A stretch of 47,171 nt of DNA from NCBI GenBank assembly GCA_030065125.1, contig JASJDM010000037.1:1-47171 (forward strand), read 5' to 3'. The position numbers and the translations under genes were made by a program. The notes below the pieces were generated by a model. The model worked only from the letters and a program-made list of their open reading frames with translations. It was not told the origin of the DNA and did not search any database. The stretch is from Lysobacterales bacterium (GTDB taxonomy: Bacteria > Pseudomonadota > Gammaproteobacteria > Xanthomonadales > SZUA-38). Shown one piece after another: positions 15,760 through 24,044 of the stretch (its first letter is position 1; each line of letters starts with the position of its first letter).

Positions 15760-16008
15760 CGCGAGCTGGGGAACGCGCCCTGCGGGCGCTGGGGAACGCT
15801 CGCTTCGCGCGCCAGGTTTTCATGTATCTAAGTCGGTATACCTTCGTGGTCCGTTTGTTCTCAGCGAAGGGACAGAGCGCGGAGCGCGTCTCCCAGCTCG
15901 CGTCAGCGAGCGTTCCCCAGCGCCGGAACGGCGCGTTCCCCAGGCCGCCCAGCGGCCGTTCCCCAGCTTGCGAAGCAAGCGTTCCCCGGGGCCGCAGCGC
16001 GGCCCCTC
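15751..16008. repeat. Hairpin-linker repeat array A
   Basis: Array of short inverted repeats joined by a constant linker. The left arm (15751-15813) has linker orientation CTGGGGAAC with stems GCTCGC/GCGAGC and GCGCCC/GGGCGC. A unique core of about 70 bp follows. The right arm (15888-16008) has linker CGTTCCCCAG with stems CTCGC/GCGAG, CGCCG/CGGCG, GCCGC/GCGGC, CTTGC/GCAAG and finally GGGGCCGC/GCGGCCCC. The first right stem unit is the reverse complement of the first left unit. It fills the space between two convergent genes and overlaps the AlaX stop. Confidence 0.75.
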
Positions 16009-16009
16009 C

Positions 16010-17452
16010 TCACACCACCGTCATCTTCCACCGCCCCCGGCGGAACAGCCACAGCACCATCAGGGCCATCATGGTCTCGGAGATGGCGATGGCCATGAAC
16101 ACGCCGCGCGGTCCCAGGCCAAACTGGTTGGCCAGGGTCCAGGCCAGGGGGATCTGCAGCATCCAGAAGCAGATCAGGTTGACCCAGGTTGGTGTGCGGG
16201 TGTCGCCGGCGCCGTTGAACGCCTGCACCAGCACCATGCCCACGGCATACATGGGGTAACCCAGGCTGATCCAGAAAAGGCTCTGGGCGCCGTAGCGGAT
16301 GACCTCGGGTTCATCGGTGAACAGGCGCAGCATGGGTTCAGCCAGGGTGACGCACAGAATCGCAACGGCGGTCAAGAACACCGTGTTGTACCAGGTGCAG
16401 CGCCACACCGAGCGCTCTGCCCGCTGGGGCCGATTGGCTCCCAGGTTCTGTCCCACCAGAGTGGCCGCCGCGTTGGATAATCCCCAGGCCGGCAAAAACG
16501 TCACTGAGAAGATGCGGATGGCGATGGTGTAGCCGGCCACGGCGTCGCTGCCGTAGCTGGCCACGATGCGCACGATGAAGATCCAGCTGGAGGTCCCGAT
16601 CAGGAACTGGCTCATGCCACCCAGGGACACCTTCAGCAGCCGCTTCAGTACGCCCGGGTCCAGCCCAAGACCGCTCCAGTGCAAATGCAGTTTGCCGCCG
16701 TGGCCGAACAGGGCATACAGCTGGTAAGCCACGCCGACGCCCCGGCCAATGGTGGTGGCAACGGCCGCACCGGCGACGCCCATCTCGGGAAACGGGCCGA
16801 CGCCATAGATCAGCAGTGGGTCCAGCACGATGTTGATGCTGTTGGCCAGCAGCAACGCGCGCATGGCAATGCTGGCATCACCCGCACCGCGGAAAATGGC
16901 GTTGATCAGGAAGATGAACCCGATGGTGCCACCGCCCCCCAGGAGCCAGCTGGTATAGCCGCTGCCGGTTTCAATGACGCTGGGCGATGCCCCCATCAAC
17001 GCCAGGATGTCCGGCGCCAGGAAAATGCCCAGGGCGCCCACCACCAGTGCAACCAGGGCCCCCATCCAAAGGGTCTGGGCGGCTACCACGGACGCCGCGG
17101 CATAGTCCTGTTCGCCCACCCGGCGGGCGATCATGGCCGTAGTGCCCATGCTGAGGCCAATGGCCACGGCGTAGAGCAGGGTAATAAAGGCCTCGGTGAG
17201 CCCGACGGCGGTTACGGCGTCGGCACCCAGTCGCGCCACCCAGAAGATATCGGTGATGGCAAAAATCGCCTCCATGGTCATTTCCAGCACCATGGGGACA
17301 GCCAGCAGGAACACCGATCGCCGGATCGGGCCGCGGGTGTAATCGCGGGTTTCGCCGCTCAGGGCGCGGCGCCACAGCACCCACCAGCGGGTACCACGTG
17401 TAAACCGGCGCGCAGCCGGCGTTGCTTGAATTACAGATTTCATGCCTGACAC
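16010..17452 (-). CDS. MATE family efflux transporter
   Basis: 480 residues with about 12 membrane segments in two similar halves, as in MATE (multidrug and toxic compound extrusion) antiporters, which use Na+ or H+ gradients. Typical features include an early segment PMVLEMTMEAIFAITDIFWVARLG, the motif NAIFRGAGDASIAMRALLLANSINIVLDPLLI in the first half and VQAFNGAGDTRTPTWVNLI in the second. An N-terminal cytoplasmic stretch of about 45 residues is longer than usual; an in-frame ATG at residue 4 is another start option. It is monocistronic and ends at array A. Confidence 0.9.
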   Translation of the reverse strand: MSGMKSVIQATPAARRFTRGTRWWVLWRRALSGETRDYTRGPIRRSVFLLAVPMVLEMTMEAIFAITDIFWVARLGADAVTAVGLTEAFITLLYAVAIGLSMGTTAMIARRVGEQDYAAASVVAAQTLWMGALVALVVGALGIFLAPDILALMGASPSVIETGSGYTSWLLGGGGTIGFIFLINAIFRGAGDASIAMRALLLANSINIVLDPLLIYGVGPFPEMGVAGAAVATTIGRGVGVAYQLYALFGHGGKLHLHWSGLGLDPGVLKRLLKVSLGGMSQFLIGTSSWIFIVRIVASYGSDAVAGYTIAIRIFSVTFLPAWGLSNAAATLVGQNLGANRPQRAERSVWRCTWYNTVFLTAVAILCVTLAEPMLRLFTDEPEVIRYGAQSLFWISLGYPMYAVGMVLVQAFNGAGDTRTPTWVNLICFWMLQIPLAWTLANQFGLGPRGVFMAIAISETMMALMVLWLFRRGRWKMTVV

Positions 17453-17520
17453 TCAAAAAGACAGCAGGGAATCGGCTGAAAACAGCCGAAGGGGTTCAGC
17501 GATGGGGCTGAAGTCGGGGC

Positions 17521-17637
17521 TTAGCCGGTGCGTCTTCGGTCAGGAAATTCGGCGATGCCGAAAGTCGAGGTTGCCACGCCGGTCACGGCCACTTTGGACG
17601 TCAGATCCATCGCAGTCTCAGCTCGGTCGAATTTCAT
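17521..17637 (-). pseudogene. Possible 5' remnant of a thiolase-like gene
   Basis: On the minus strand ATG 17637, with GAGG about nine bases upstream, opens a 38-codon frame. Its stretch SKVAVTGVATSTFGIAEFPD resembles the first beta strand of thiolase / acetyl-CoA acetyltransferase-type enzymes (KVAIVGVGTTRFG-like). It ends at TAA 17523, after which no thiolase sequence can be read. It lies in the gap between pyruvate kinase and the MATE gene. Either a gene remnant or a chance match. Confidence 0.3.
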
Positions 17638-17689
17638 CGGGCAATCCTCGATTGAAAGGAAGTGAGCGGTCAGTTTACTGATTTGGTGT

Positions 17690-19120
17690 CTACTGCACCA
17701 CCTCTACGCGGATCAGGTTGGTTGTGCCGGACACGCCGAAGGGCACACCGGCGGTGATTACGTAGTAATCGCCGGGCTCGGCGATGTGGGTCTTTTTGAT
17801 CACCTCGTTGGCCCGGGTCACCATCTCGTCGGAGTTTGTGATGTCCTCGGCCAGGATGGCGTTGACCCCCCAGGACATGGCCAGCTGGTTGTATGAGATT
17901 TCGTTGGGGGTGATAGCCAGCACGAAAAACGGCACCCGCTGGCGCGCTACCCGCAGAGCCGTGGCACCGCTGGAACTGAAGGTCACCACCACCCGGGCAC
18001 CGATATCCTTGGCCGTCTGGCAGGCGGCGGAGGCAACGCTGTCGGGTACGGTTTCGTCGGTGATGACGTCTTCTTCGTGCATGGCGTGCTGGTAGCTTTC
18101 GTCGGACTCCACGGATCGGGCGATGGTATTCATCACGCGCACGGCCTCCACCGGGTTGACCCCCACAGCCGTCTCTCCGGACAGCATCACGGCGTCGGTG
18201 CCGTCAAAGATGGCGTTGGCCACGTCGGAGGCTTCGGCCCGGGTCGGCATGGGGTTCTGGGTCATGGAGTCCAGCATCTGGGTGGCCGTGACCACGGGCT
18301 TGCCATAGTGCCTGGAATGGCGAATCAGGCGCTTCTGGACCAGGGGCACCTGCTCGGTGGACAGCTCCACGCCCAGGTCTCCCCGGGCAATCATGATGCC
18401 GTCGGCCGCTTCCAGGATGTCGTCGAATCGGTCCACCGCGGAGGGTTTTTCAATCTTGGCCATGATGCGGGCGGTGGAGCCGAAGCGATCCATGTAGTGC
18501 TTGGCCAGGAATACGTCGTCGCGGGAGCGCACGAAACTCATGGCCACCCAGTCCACGCCCAGCTCGGCGCCGACGCGAATATCTTCGACGTCCTTGTCGG
18601 ACAGGGCTGGGATTTTCAGGTCACACTGGGGCAGATTGATGCCCTTGCTGTCCGACAGCCTGCCGCCGACCTCCACGCTGGCAATGACGTCCTTTCCGCG
18701 CACCTGGGTGACCCTCAGTCGCAGCTTGCCGTCGTCAAGGAGTATGGGGTCTCCCCGCTTCACATCGCCGCTCAGACCCTTGTAGGTCACCCCCACACGT
18801 TCCTGGTTGCCGGGGCTGTCGTCGTCGCAGGTGAAGGTGAAACTGTCGCCGGATTTCAGCTCGATACTGCCATCGGCAAACTTGCCAATGCGGATCTTGG
18901 GGCCCTGCAGATCCTGCAGGATGCCAATAGGCCGCAGGGTCCTGGAGGACTGTTCGCGGATCGCCGCTACTGCCTTACGATGGTCCTCAGCGTCGCCGTG
19001 GGAGAAGTTCAGCCGAAACACGTTGACCCCCGCTTCAATCAGTTCGCCGATGGTGTCCGGATCCCGGCTGGCAGGACCCAGTGTGGCGATGATGCAGGTT
19101 CGCGCGTTCTTGGAAATCAT
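17690..19120 (-). CDS. pyk: Pyruvate kinase
   Basis: 476 residues, full length for the bacterial enzyme. It converts phosphoenolpyruvate and ADP to pyruvate and ATP, the last step of glycolysis. Visible motifs: N-terminal RTCIIATLGPAS, VFRLNFSHG, the catalytic lysine region IMAKIEKPSAVDRFDDI, the Mg-binding ARGDLGVEL, and TATQMLDSM with SGETAVG downstream. The C-terminal allosteric domain is present. GAGGGG lies about six bases before the ATG. It is divergent from the zinc-ribbon gene. Confidence 0.97.
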   Translation of the reverse strand: MISKNARTCIIATLGPASRDPDTIGELIEAGVNVFRLNFSHGDAEDHRKAVAAIREQSSRTLRPIGILQDLQGPKIRIGKFADGSIELKSGDSFTFTCDDDSPGNQERVGVTYKGLSGDVKRGDPILLDDGKLRLRVTQVRGKDVIASVEVGGRLSDSKGINLPQCDLKIPALSDKDVEDIRVGAELGVDWVAMSFVRSRDDVFLAKHYMDRFGSTARIMAKIEKPSAVDRFDDILEAADGIMIARGDLGVELSTEQVPLVQKRLIRHSRHYGKPVVTATQMLDSMTQNPMPTRAEASDVANAIFDGTDAVMLSGETAVGVNPVEAVRVMNTIARSVESDESYQHAMHEEDVITDETVPDSVASAACQTAKDIGARVVVTFSSSGATALRVARQRVPFFVLAITPNEISYNQLAMSWGVNAILAEDITNSDEMVTRANEVIKKTHIAEPGDYYVITAGVPFGVSGTTNLIRVEVVQ

Positions 19121-19258
19121 GGTGGCCCCTCTGCCTCGGTTGAGACGATGTTGTAACGCCCTCGGGTTTCGCGCATGTTAACGAAGCGACGGTGACTGTC
19201 CAGCGAATTCTCATTAACATAGTTGCGCCGTCGCCGGTCCTAATATGATTGCCGCATT

Positions 19259-19582
19259 ATGATTATCAAGTGCCCCAACTGCTCTCAGCGGATTTCCAAT
19301 AAAGCCCACGCCTGTCCTCACTGCGGTCTGGACATGGGAAGTGGTGAGGGACTGTCGGCCGACCAGGCAGCCGAGCGGGTGCGGCGGGACAGGAAGTACC
19401 GCCTGGACATGAATACCTACGGCGCCATGGCGGTCACTATGGCGGGTGCAATCTGGATGTACTTTTCCAGTGATGGCCTCACCGGGGAGATTGGGTTCTG
19501 GCCGACGGCCTGCCTGGCCGCCGGCGCGCTATGGTACGTGGCGGTGCGCGTTTACAGCATTGCGCTGCGTTTCAAGAGCTGA
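19259..19582 (+). CDS. Small zinc-ribbon membrane protein
   Basis: 107 residues. An N-terminal zinc ribbon has C5 and C8 (CPNC) and C19 and C22 (CPHC). A short charged linker (AERVRRDRKYRLDMN) and two hydrophobic segments (AMAVTMAGAIWMYF and FWPTACLAAGALWYVAVRVYSIAL) follow. I do not recognise a named family; zinc-ribbon plus two membrane helices is common in small uncharacterised bacterial proteins. It is divergent from pyk and convergent with the PspB-like gene. Confidence 0.75.
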   Translation: MIIKCPNCSQRISNKAHACPHCGLDMGSGEGLSADQAAERVRRDRKYRLDMNTYGAMAVTMAGAIWMYFSSDGLTGEIGFWPTACLAAGALWYVAVRVYSIALRFKS

Positions 19583-19597
19583 GTCCCGCCAGCTGCT

Positions 19598-19888
19598 TTA
19601 ACGATTAAGCTCGCTTTCCCACTGGAACTTCCGGTCGGTCACGATGGTTTCCAGGGTTTGCACCCGCTGCTTCAATTCGTCGACTTCCTTCTCCAGTTTC
19701 TGCTCCCGTCGGGACTTGCCGTCCTCCCCGGTCCCCATGCCGGTCCAGTCGCCGCCAAACAGGTCTTCATGCCAGGAGCCACGGCCGCGACCGTGTTCCG
19801 GCGTCACTTTCCGTGCCAGCGCGGACATGCCCAGGACACAGACCCAGACAAACATGCCGAACAGAAACCATGCCAATACACTCATCAT
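19598..19888 (-). CDS. Small membrane protein with C-terminal coiled coil (PspB-like)
   Basis: 96 residues. One N-terminal membrane helix (SVLAWFLFGMFVWVCVLGMSAL), a Gly/Asp/Trp-rich linker, and a C-terminal coiled coil (KLEKEVDELKQRVQTLETIV) ending in TDRKFQWESELNR. The arrangement and the last segment recall phage-shock protein PspB, which regulates PspF through PspC, but no psp genes are nearby. The resemblance is from memory only, so the function is open. Its stop is 16 bp from the end of the convergent zinc-ribbon gene. Confidence 0.7.
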   Translation of the reverse strand: MMSVLAWFLFGMFVWVCVLGMSALARKVTPEHGRGRGSWHEDLFGGDWTGMGTGEDGKSRREQKLEKEVDELKQRVQTLETIVTDRKFQWESELNR

Positions 19889-20043
19889 TTCGGGTTACCA
19901 CTTGCTTCACTGCTTGTACTTCTAAAATTATGGCAAGTTTCAGTCGCTTGCGTAATTGACAAAAGTAATGATGGTGTCCGGCGGAGACGGCCCCTGAGGG
20001 AGCAGCGGTTGCGCTGTACGTGCAATGGAGTATTCTCGCTGAG

Positions 20044-20412
20044 ATGAACGTCAAGGCATTCTTCGACAACTATATCAAGGCATTCGACGCGTTCGATCCC
20101 GAAGCTATTGCGGATCTCTATCACTACCCCAGCCTGTTGTCGTCCATGGACTCCAACGATGCCCTGGTGGACCGTGTGGAGGCCATCAGAAACTTTCGCC
20201 GCATCTGCGACAGCCACCGCCGCATGGGGTATCACACCGCCGTCATGCTTCACTCGGACCGCAAGACCCTGACGGAAAATCTGGCCGTAGTCACGGTACG
20301 CTGGCGCTTTGAAAACGAATCCGGAAAAGACCTGGCCCAGTTCGACTGCACCTATACCCTGGCCGACCACGGCAATGGCATCGGAATTCTTTGCGCCGTG
20401 GTGCATGGTTGA
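20044..20412 (+). CDS. NTF2/SnoaL-like protein
   Basis: 122 residues from ATG 20044; an in-frame ATG at 20020 would add eight residues. The pattern FFDNYIKAFDAFDPEAIADLYHYPSLL, then alternating strands VTVRWRFENESGKDLAQFDCTYTL, fits the cone-shaped NTF2/SnoaL-like fold used by many small enzymes and binding proteins. The family covers many functions and none can be chosen. It ends just before the palindromic repeat that separates it from the convergent histidine kinase. Confidence 0.7.
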   Translation: MNVKAFFDNYIKAFDAFDPEAIADLYHYPSLLSSMDSNDALVDRVEAIRNFRRICDSHRRMGYHTAVMLHSDRKTLTENLAVVTVRWRFENESGKDLAQFDCTYTLADHGNGIGILCAVVHG

Positions 20413-20432
20413 TTTCTGGGGTCAGGACTTCT

Positions 20433-20491
20433 GGGGTCAGAGTAAAGGGACAGAGTAAACCACGTTTACTCTGTCCCTTTACTCTGACCCC
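20433..20491. repeat. 59-bp palindrome (REP-like element)
   Basis: A perfect 28-bp inverted repeat with a three-base loop (CAC at 20461-20463): left arm 20433-20460, right arm 20464-20491. The flanks carry extra copies of CTGGGGTCAG on the left and GACCCCGCCAGA on the right. The GGGGTCAGAGTAAA-type sequence is a recurrent intergenic repeat in proteobacterial genomes, often associated with REP-type (Y1) transposases; none is nearby. It may act as a bidirectional terminator between the two convergent genes. Confidence 0.75.
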
Positions 20492-20518
20492 GCCAGATCT
20501 GACCCCGCCAGATCCCTA

Positions 20519-21853
20519 TCAGCGCGGCAGTTGCAGGGTTACCTTCAAACCACCCGATGAATGGTTTGCGGCGGAAATGTCGCCGCCGTGGCGCTGGATG
20601 GCGGACTGCGCAATGGCCAGTCCCAGTCCGTGGCCGCCGGTTTCCCTGTCCCGGGCCTCTCCCACGCGATAGAAGGGCCGGAATACCTGCTTCAGGTCCG
20701 CCTCGGCGATTCCCGGGCCCTGGTCCCGCACGGAAATTTCAACGGCGTCGGCCTGAACGGCCAATTCGACAGTGACGGTACCCGCTTCGCCGGTGTAGCG
20801 GATAGCATTACGCAGGACGTTTTCCACGGCCCGGTCGATCAACGGTGCATCAATGCTGCACAGAACCGGACCCTCCGGAAGCGCCAGTTGCAGGGTGCAG
20901 CCGGCGTCCAGCCGGTTGCGCTCGACCACTTCGGTCAGCAGCTCGGACAGATCGGTCTGTTCGAGCTGCAGCGGAGATTTCTGCTGGTCTGCCCGGGCCA
21001 GGTGAAGGATTTCGCCGATCAGCTGGTTGAGACGATCGGTCTCCTGCTCAATCCGGTCCAGCTCGGCGGTCGCGGCGCCGCCCGAGCGTTTGCGTGCCAG
21101 CTCCGTGGCCACCTGGACCCGGGCCAGGGGTGATCGCAGTTCATGGGACACATCCATCAGCAATCGCTTCTGGGCCTCGTGGGAATGCTCCAGGCGGCCG
21201 GCCATCTGGTCAAAGTCCGTGCCCAGGGCGTCGAATTCCCGGGCGCCGATGCCCGGCAGGCGACCGACCCGTGCATCCAGCCGCCCGCTGGTCAGTTCTC
21301 CCGCTGCCCAGCGCAGGCGCTTGATAGGCCGGCTGATGGAACGGGCCAGAAAGCCACAGACCAGCGCGCTGACCAGAACGGCAATTCCGAGCCTGAGCGC
21401 CACACCCTGACCACTGGCGGCGTACAGTGGTCCCGGAGGCCGGGGCGCCAGGGCGGCCACCCGGTACAGGTTTCCCTGGGGGTCCCGGGTGGTCACCGCA
21501 TAGACCCTCGCGGCTTCGCTGCGGTTGGGAGGCTCTCCCACCGCGACAAACGGCTCCAGTTCCCGCGGTACCGGCCGCCCCAGGATTTCCACGCCGCTGG
21601 CGTCGAACACGTAAACCATACGCATCTGTCGGGGACCTTGGCCCCCCCTCCGCCTTGGCCCGCGCAGTCCTCCCCGGCGGATTGCCTCGGCGGTGCGTTC
21701 AACGCTTCCCCGCAGCAGCAGCTCCATGCGCTCGGGCACCTGACTGCCGCCAAACCGGGTTTCCAGGGAGACGTTGATCCAGGTCATCAGCCCGACGATG
21801 AGGATCAGGGTCAGCCAGAAGCTGAGGAAAATTTTCCAATACAGGCGATTCAT
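20519..21853 (-). CDS. Sensor histidine kinase, CpxA-like
   Basis: 444 residues. First membrane helix near 8-28, a periplasmic domain of about 125 residues with an Arg/Gly-rich stretch (GLRGPRRRGGQGPRQM), a second helix (LRLGIAVLVSALVCGFLA), a HAMP linker, then a HisKA domain with the phosphorylated His in DVSHELRSPLARVQ. The HATPase domain shows an N-box (NVLRNAIRYTG), DQGPGIAEAD and GHGLGLAIAQ. It overlaps the response regulator gene by 4 bp. The CpxR box and divergent Spy/CpxP-like gene point to envelope-stress sensing like CpxA. Confidence 0.92.
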   Translation of the reverse strand: MNRLYWKIFLSFWLTLILIVGLMTWINVSLETRFGGSQVPERMELLLRGSVERTAEAIRRGGLRGPRRRGGQGPRQMRMVYVFDASGVEILGRPVPRELEPFVAVGEPPNRSEAARVYAVTTRDPQGNLYRVAALAPRPPGPLYAASGQGVALRLGIAVLVSALVCGFLARSISRPIKRLRWAAGELTSGRLDARVGRLPGIGAREFDALGTDFDQMAGRLEHSHEAQKRLLMDVSHELRSPLARVQVATELARKRSGGAATAELDRIEQETDRLNQLIGEILHLARADQQKSPLQLEQTDLSELLTEVVERNRLDAGCTLQLALPEGPVLCSIDAPLIDRAVENVLRNAIRYTGEAGTVTVELAVQADAVEISVRDQGPGIAEADLKQVFRPFYRVGEARDRETGGHGLGLAIAQSAIQRHGGDISAANHSSGGLKVTLQLPR

Positions 21854-22536
21854 TCCGCCAGGACCCGCAGCTGGTAGCCCACGCCACGCACGGTATCCAG
21901 CCGGTGCTCACCGTCCGGTCCAGGGCCGAGCTTGCGACGCAGGTTGCTCAGGTGCATATCGATGCTGCGATCGAAGCGGCCCAGGGGCCGGCCCAGTCCC
22001 TCTTCGGACAGCTGTTCCTTGGTCACTACAGTGCCGGCATGGCGCATCAGGATCTCCAGCATGGTGAACTCGGTGCTGGTCAGCTCCAGCGGCGTGTCGC
22101 CCATCTTCAGGGTGCGATTGCTGGAGTTCAGCACCAGGTCGTTGACTTCGATTACCGGCTGCTCGGAAGCGCTGCCGGTGGAGCGGCGCAGGACAGCGCG
22201 GATGCGAGCCACCAGTTCTCGTGGATTGCAGGGTTTGGGCAGGTAATCGTCGGCGCCCAGCTCCAGCCCGACGATGCGATCCACGTCATCACCGCGGGCC
22301 GTCAACATGAGCACCGGGGTCGTGCTGTCCGGCCGCAGCTGGCGCAGAACGTCCAGGCCGGACATGCCCGGCAACATGATGTCCAGCACCACCAGGTCGG
22401 GCGCTGAGGCCCGGATGCAAGCCAGTCCGCCGGGTCCGTCGTGGGCACACTCCACCAGGAAACCCTCGGACTCCAGGTAGTCGGCCAGCAGGCCACACAA
22501 TTCCTGGTCGTCGTCAACCAGCAGTACCTTGCTCAT
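21850..22536 (-). CDS. OmpR-family response regulator, CpxR-like
   Basis: 228 residues from ATG 22536. The receiver domain shows VLLVDDDQELCGLLADYL, the phosphoacceptor Asp in LVVLDIMLPGMSG, and the conserved Lys in DDYLPKPCNPREL. A C-terminal winged-helix DNA-binding domain ends with DTVRGVGYQLR. Upstream lies a perfect GTAAA-N5-GTAAA element, the CpxR consensus, so it probably controls both itself and the divergent periplasmic gene. ATGA overlap with the kinase gene. Confidence 0.93.
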   Translation of the reverse strand: MSKVLLVDDDQELCGLLADYLESEGFLVECAHDGPGGLACIRASAPDLVVLDIMLPGMSGLDVLRQLRPDSTTPVLMLTARGDDVDRIVGLELGADDYLPKPCNPRELVARIRAVLRRSTGSASEQPVIEVNDLVLNSSNRTLKMGDTPLELTSTEFTMLEILMRHAGTVVTKEQLSEEGLGRPLGRFDRSIDMHLSNLRRKLGPGPDGEHRLDTVRGVGYQLRVLAE

Positions 22537-22586
22537 AGCCTTATTTTTGTGGTCAAACCGGAGATTTCCATCCATGCGCCGGGGGC

Positions 22587-22601
22587 TTTACACACCTTTA
22601 C
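22587..22601 (-). promoter_or_regulatory. CpxR-type binding site
   Basis: On the minus strand GTAAA-GGTGT-GTAAA, a perfect match to the known CpxR consensus GTAAA-N5-GTAAA. It lies between the divergent regulator gene (start 22536) and the Spy/CpxP-like gene (start 22671), which is where autoregulation is expected. Confidence 0.75.
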
Positions 22602-22670
22602 AAGGGCTGACCCCCATTTGCATGGGGCTGCGGATAATAGACATCGTAACAACTGACACAGGAGACGACG

Positions 22671-23135
22671 ATGCAACGCAACAAATTGGCCCTGATTTTC
22701 GGAACGGCCCTGTTCTGCGTTTCCCTGGCCGCCACGGCCCAGCCTTGCTTTGGTCCCGGAGGCGGCGGCCCGCGCGGAGTGCTCGGCGGGCTGGAGCGGA
22801 TCGAACGGATGGCCGGTGAGCTTCAGATCACCGATGAACAGCGCGACGCCATTCGTGCCGTGGTGGACGGTGTGCGTCCCCAACTGCGCGAAGTATTTGA
22901 CGGCATGCGCGAAAACCGCGAAGCCATCCGCGAGACCACCTTCGCCGACAGCTATGATGCGGCCGCCGTGGCGCAGCTGGCCGAGGTGCAGGGTGACCTG
23001 ATGGCCCAGACCATCGTCATTCGTCACCAGGCCCGGGCTGACGTGATGAACCTGCTGACGCCGGAGCAGCGGACTCAGCTGGCAGGAATGCGCGCGAGCC
23101 GATGTGAACGACGCGGCACCTGCTTCGGTCGCTGA
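22671..23135 (+). CDS. Spy/CpxP-family periplasmic protein
   Basis: 154 residues. A signal peptide (NKLALIFGTALFCVSLAATAQ) is followed by a Gly/Pro stretch, then a helical domain ITDEQRDAIRAVVDGVRPQLREV and a C-terminal LTPEQRTQL, the LTxxQ motif typical of Spy and CpxP. Known members are periplasmic chaperones, and CpxP restrains CpxA. Cysteines at the mature N-terminus (QPCFG) and C-terminus (SRCERRGTCFG) could allow disulphides. AGGAGA precedes the ATG. Divergent from the Cpx-like pair and followed by a strong terminator. Confidence 0.88.
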   Translation: MQRNKLALIFGTALFCVSLAATAQPCFGPGGGGPRGVLGGLERIERMAGELQITDEQRDAIRAVVDGVRPQLREVFDGMRENREAIRETTFADSYDAAAVAQLAEVQGDLMAQTIVIRHQARADVMNLLTPEQRTQLAGMRASRCERRGTCFGR

Positions 23136-23155
23136 TTTCCCTTCGGCACTCCCCG

Positions 23156-23188
23156 CCGCCGGCCTCGCCCGGGGCCGGCGGTTTTTTT
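23156..23188 (+). terminator. Rho-independent terminator
   Basis: Nine-bp stem CCGCCGGCC/GGCCGGCGG with a GC-rich loop, followed by seven T, 20 bp after the Spy/CpxP-like stop codon. Confidence 0.85.
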
Positions 23189-23342
23189 GCGTGAGCCCTC
23201 GGGGCCCGCTGGCCTGGATTGTTCATCAGCCTCGGAATCGGCGCTGAGCGGTTCCGGAAACGACGCTGAAATACCCGCGTCAACCCATTCAGCCTGAGTT
23301 CGACAGACTGCTAAAATTGGCGCTCCATTGAAGGAGCGCAAC

Positions 23343-24044
23343 ATGGCCAACTACGGAACCGTTCTCATTACCGGCGCCAATCGAGGGCTGGGCCTGGAAT
23401 TCACCCGGCAGCTTGCCGGCGACGCTGACCGCATCATCGCCACCTGCCGTAATCCGGCCCGCTCGGATGAACTGCGGGCCATGGCGGAAAGCTCCGAAGG
23501 GAAAATCGAGGTGCGGGCGCTGGAGGTGACGGATTACTCCCAGGCCCGGAAACTTGCCCGGGAACTCGGCAACGACCCCATCGATCTGCTGATCAACAAC
23601 GCCGGAATCCTCGGGCCGCGACCGGGAAACCTGGTCCAGGACGTGGACGCGTGGCGCAGGGTTTTTGAGGTCAACGTCATTGCACCCACCAAGATGGTCG
23701 AGGCATTCGCCGACCAGGTGGCAGCTTCCAACCGGAAACTGATCGCCAACATCACCAGCAAGATGGGCAGCATCGCGGACAATACGTCTGGCGGCGCCTA
23801 CATCTACCGGTCGTCCAAGGCGGCCCTGAACGCCGTGGGACGGTCCATGGCGCGGGACCTGGCAGATCGCCAGGTGACCGTGCTGCTGCTTCACCCCGGC
23901 TGGGTTCGAACCGACATGGGCGGGCCCAACGGCCTGATCGACGCACCCACCAGCGTGGCCGGCATGAAGGACATATTGGACCAGGCCACCCTCGAGCAGA
24001 GTGGCGGATTTTATAACTATGATGGGGCTTCGATAGCTTGGTAG
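23343..24044 (+). CDS. Short-chain dehydrogenase/reductase (SDR)
   Basis: 233 residues from ATG 23343, which has AAGGAG seven bases upstream; a TTG at 23328 is in frame but contains the ribosome-binding site. Classical SDR motifs: TGANRGLG for NAD(P) binding near the N-terminus, NNAG near residue 87, and a YRSSK motif containing the catalytic Tyr and Lys. The overall sequence resembles the C-factor/sniffer-type carbonyl reductases. Substrate not predictable. The gene is monocistronic and its stop codon lies at the edge of hairpin array B. Confidence 0.88.
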   Translation: MANYGTVLITGANRGLGLEFTRQLAGDADRIIATCRNPARSDELRAMAESSEGKIEVRALEVTDYSQARKLARELGNDPIDLLINNAGILGPRPGNLVQDVDAWRRVFEVNVIAPTKMVEAFADQVAASNRKLIANITSKMGSIADNTSGGAYIYRSSKAALNAVGRSMARDLADRQVTVLLLHPGWVRTDMGGPNGLIDAPTSVAGMKDILDQATLEQSGGFYNYDGASIAW

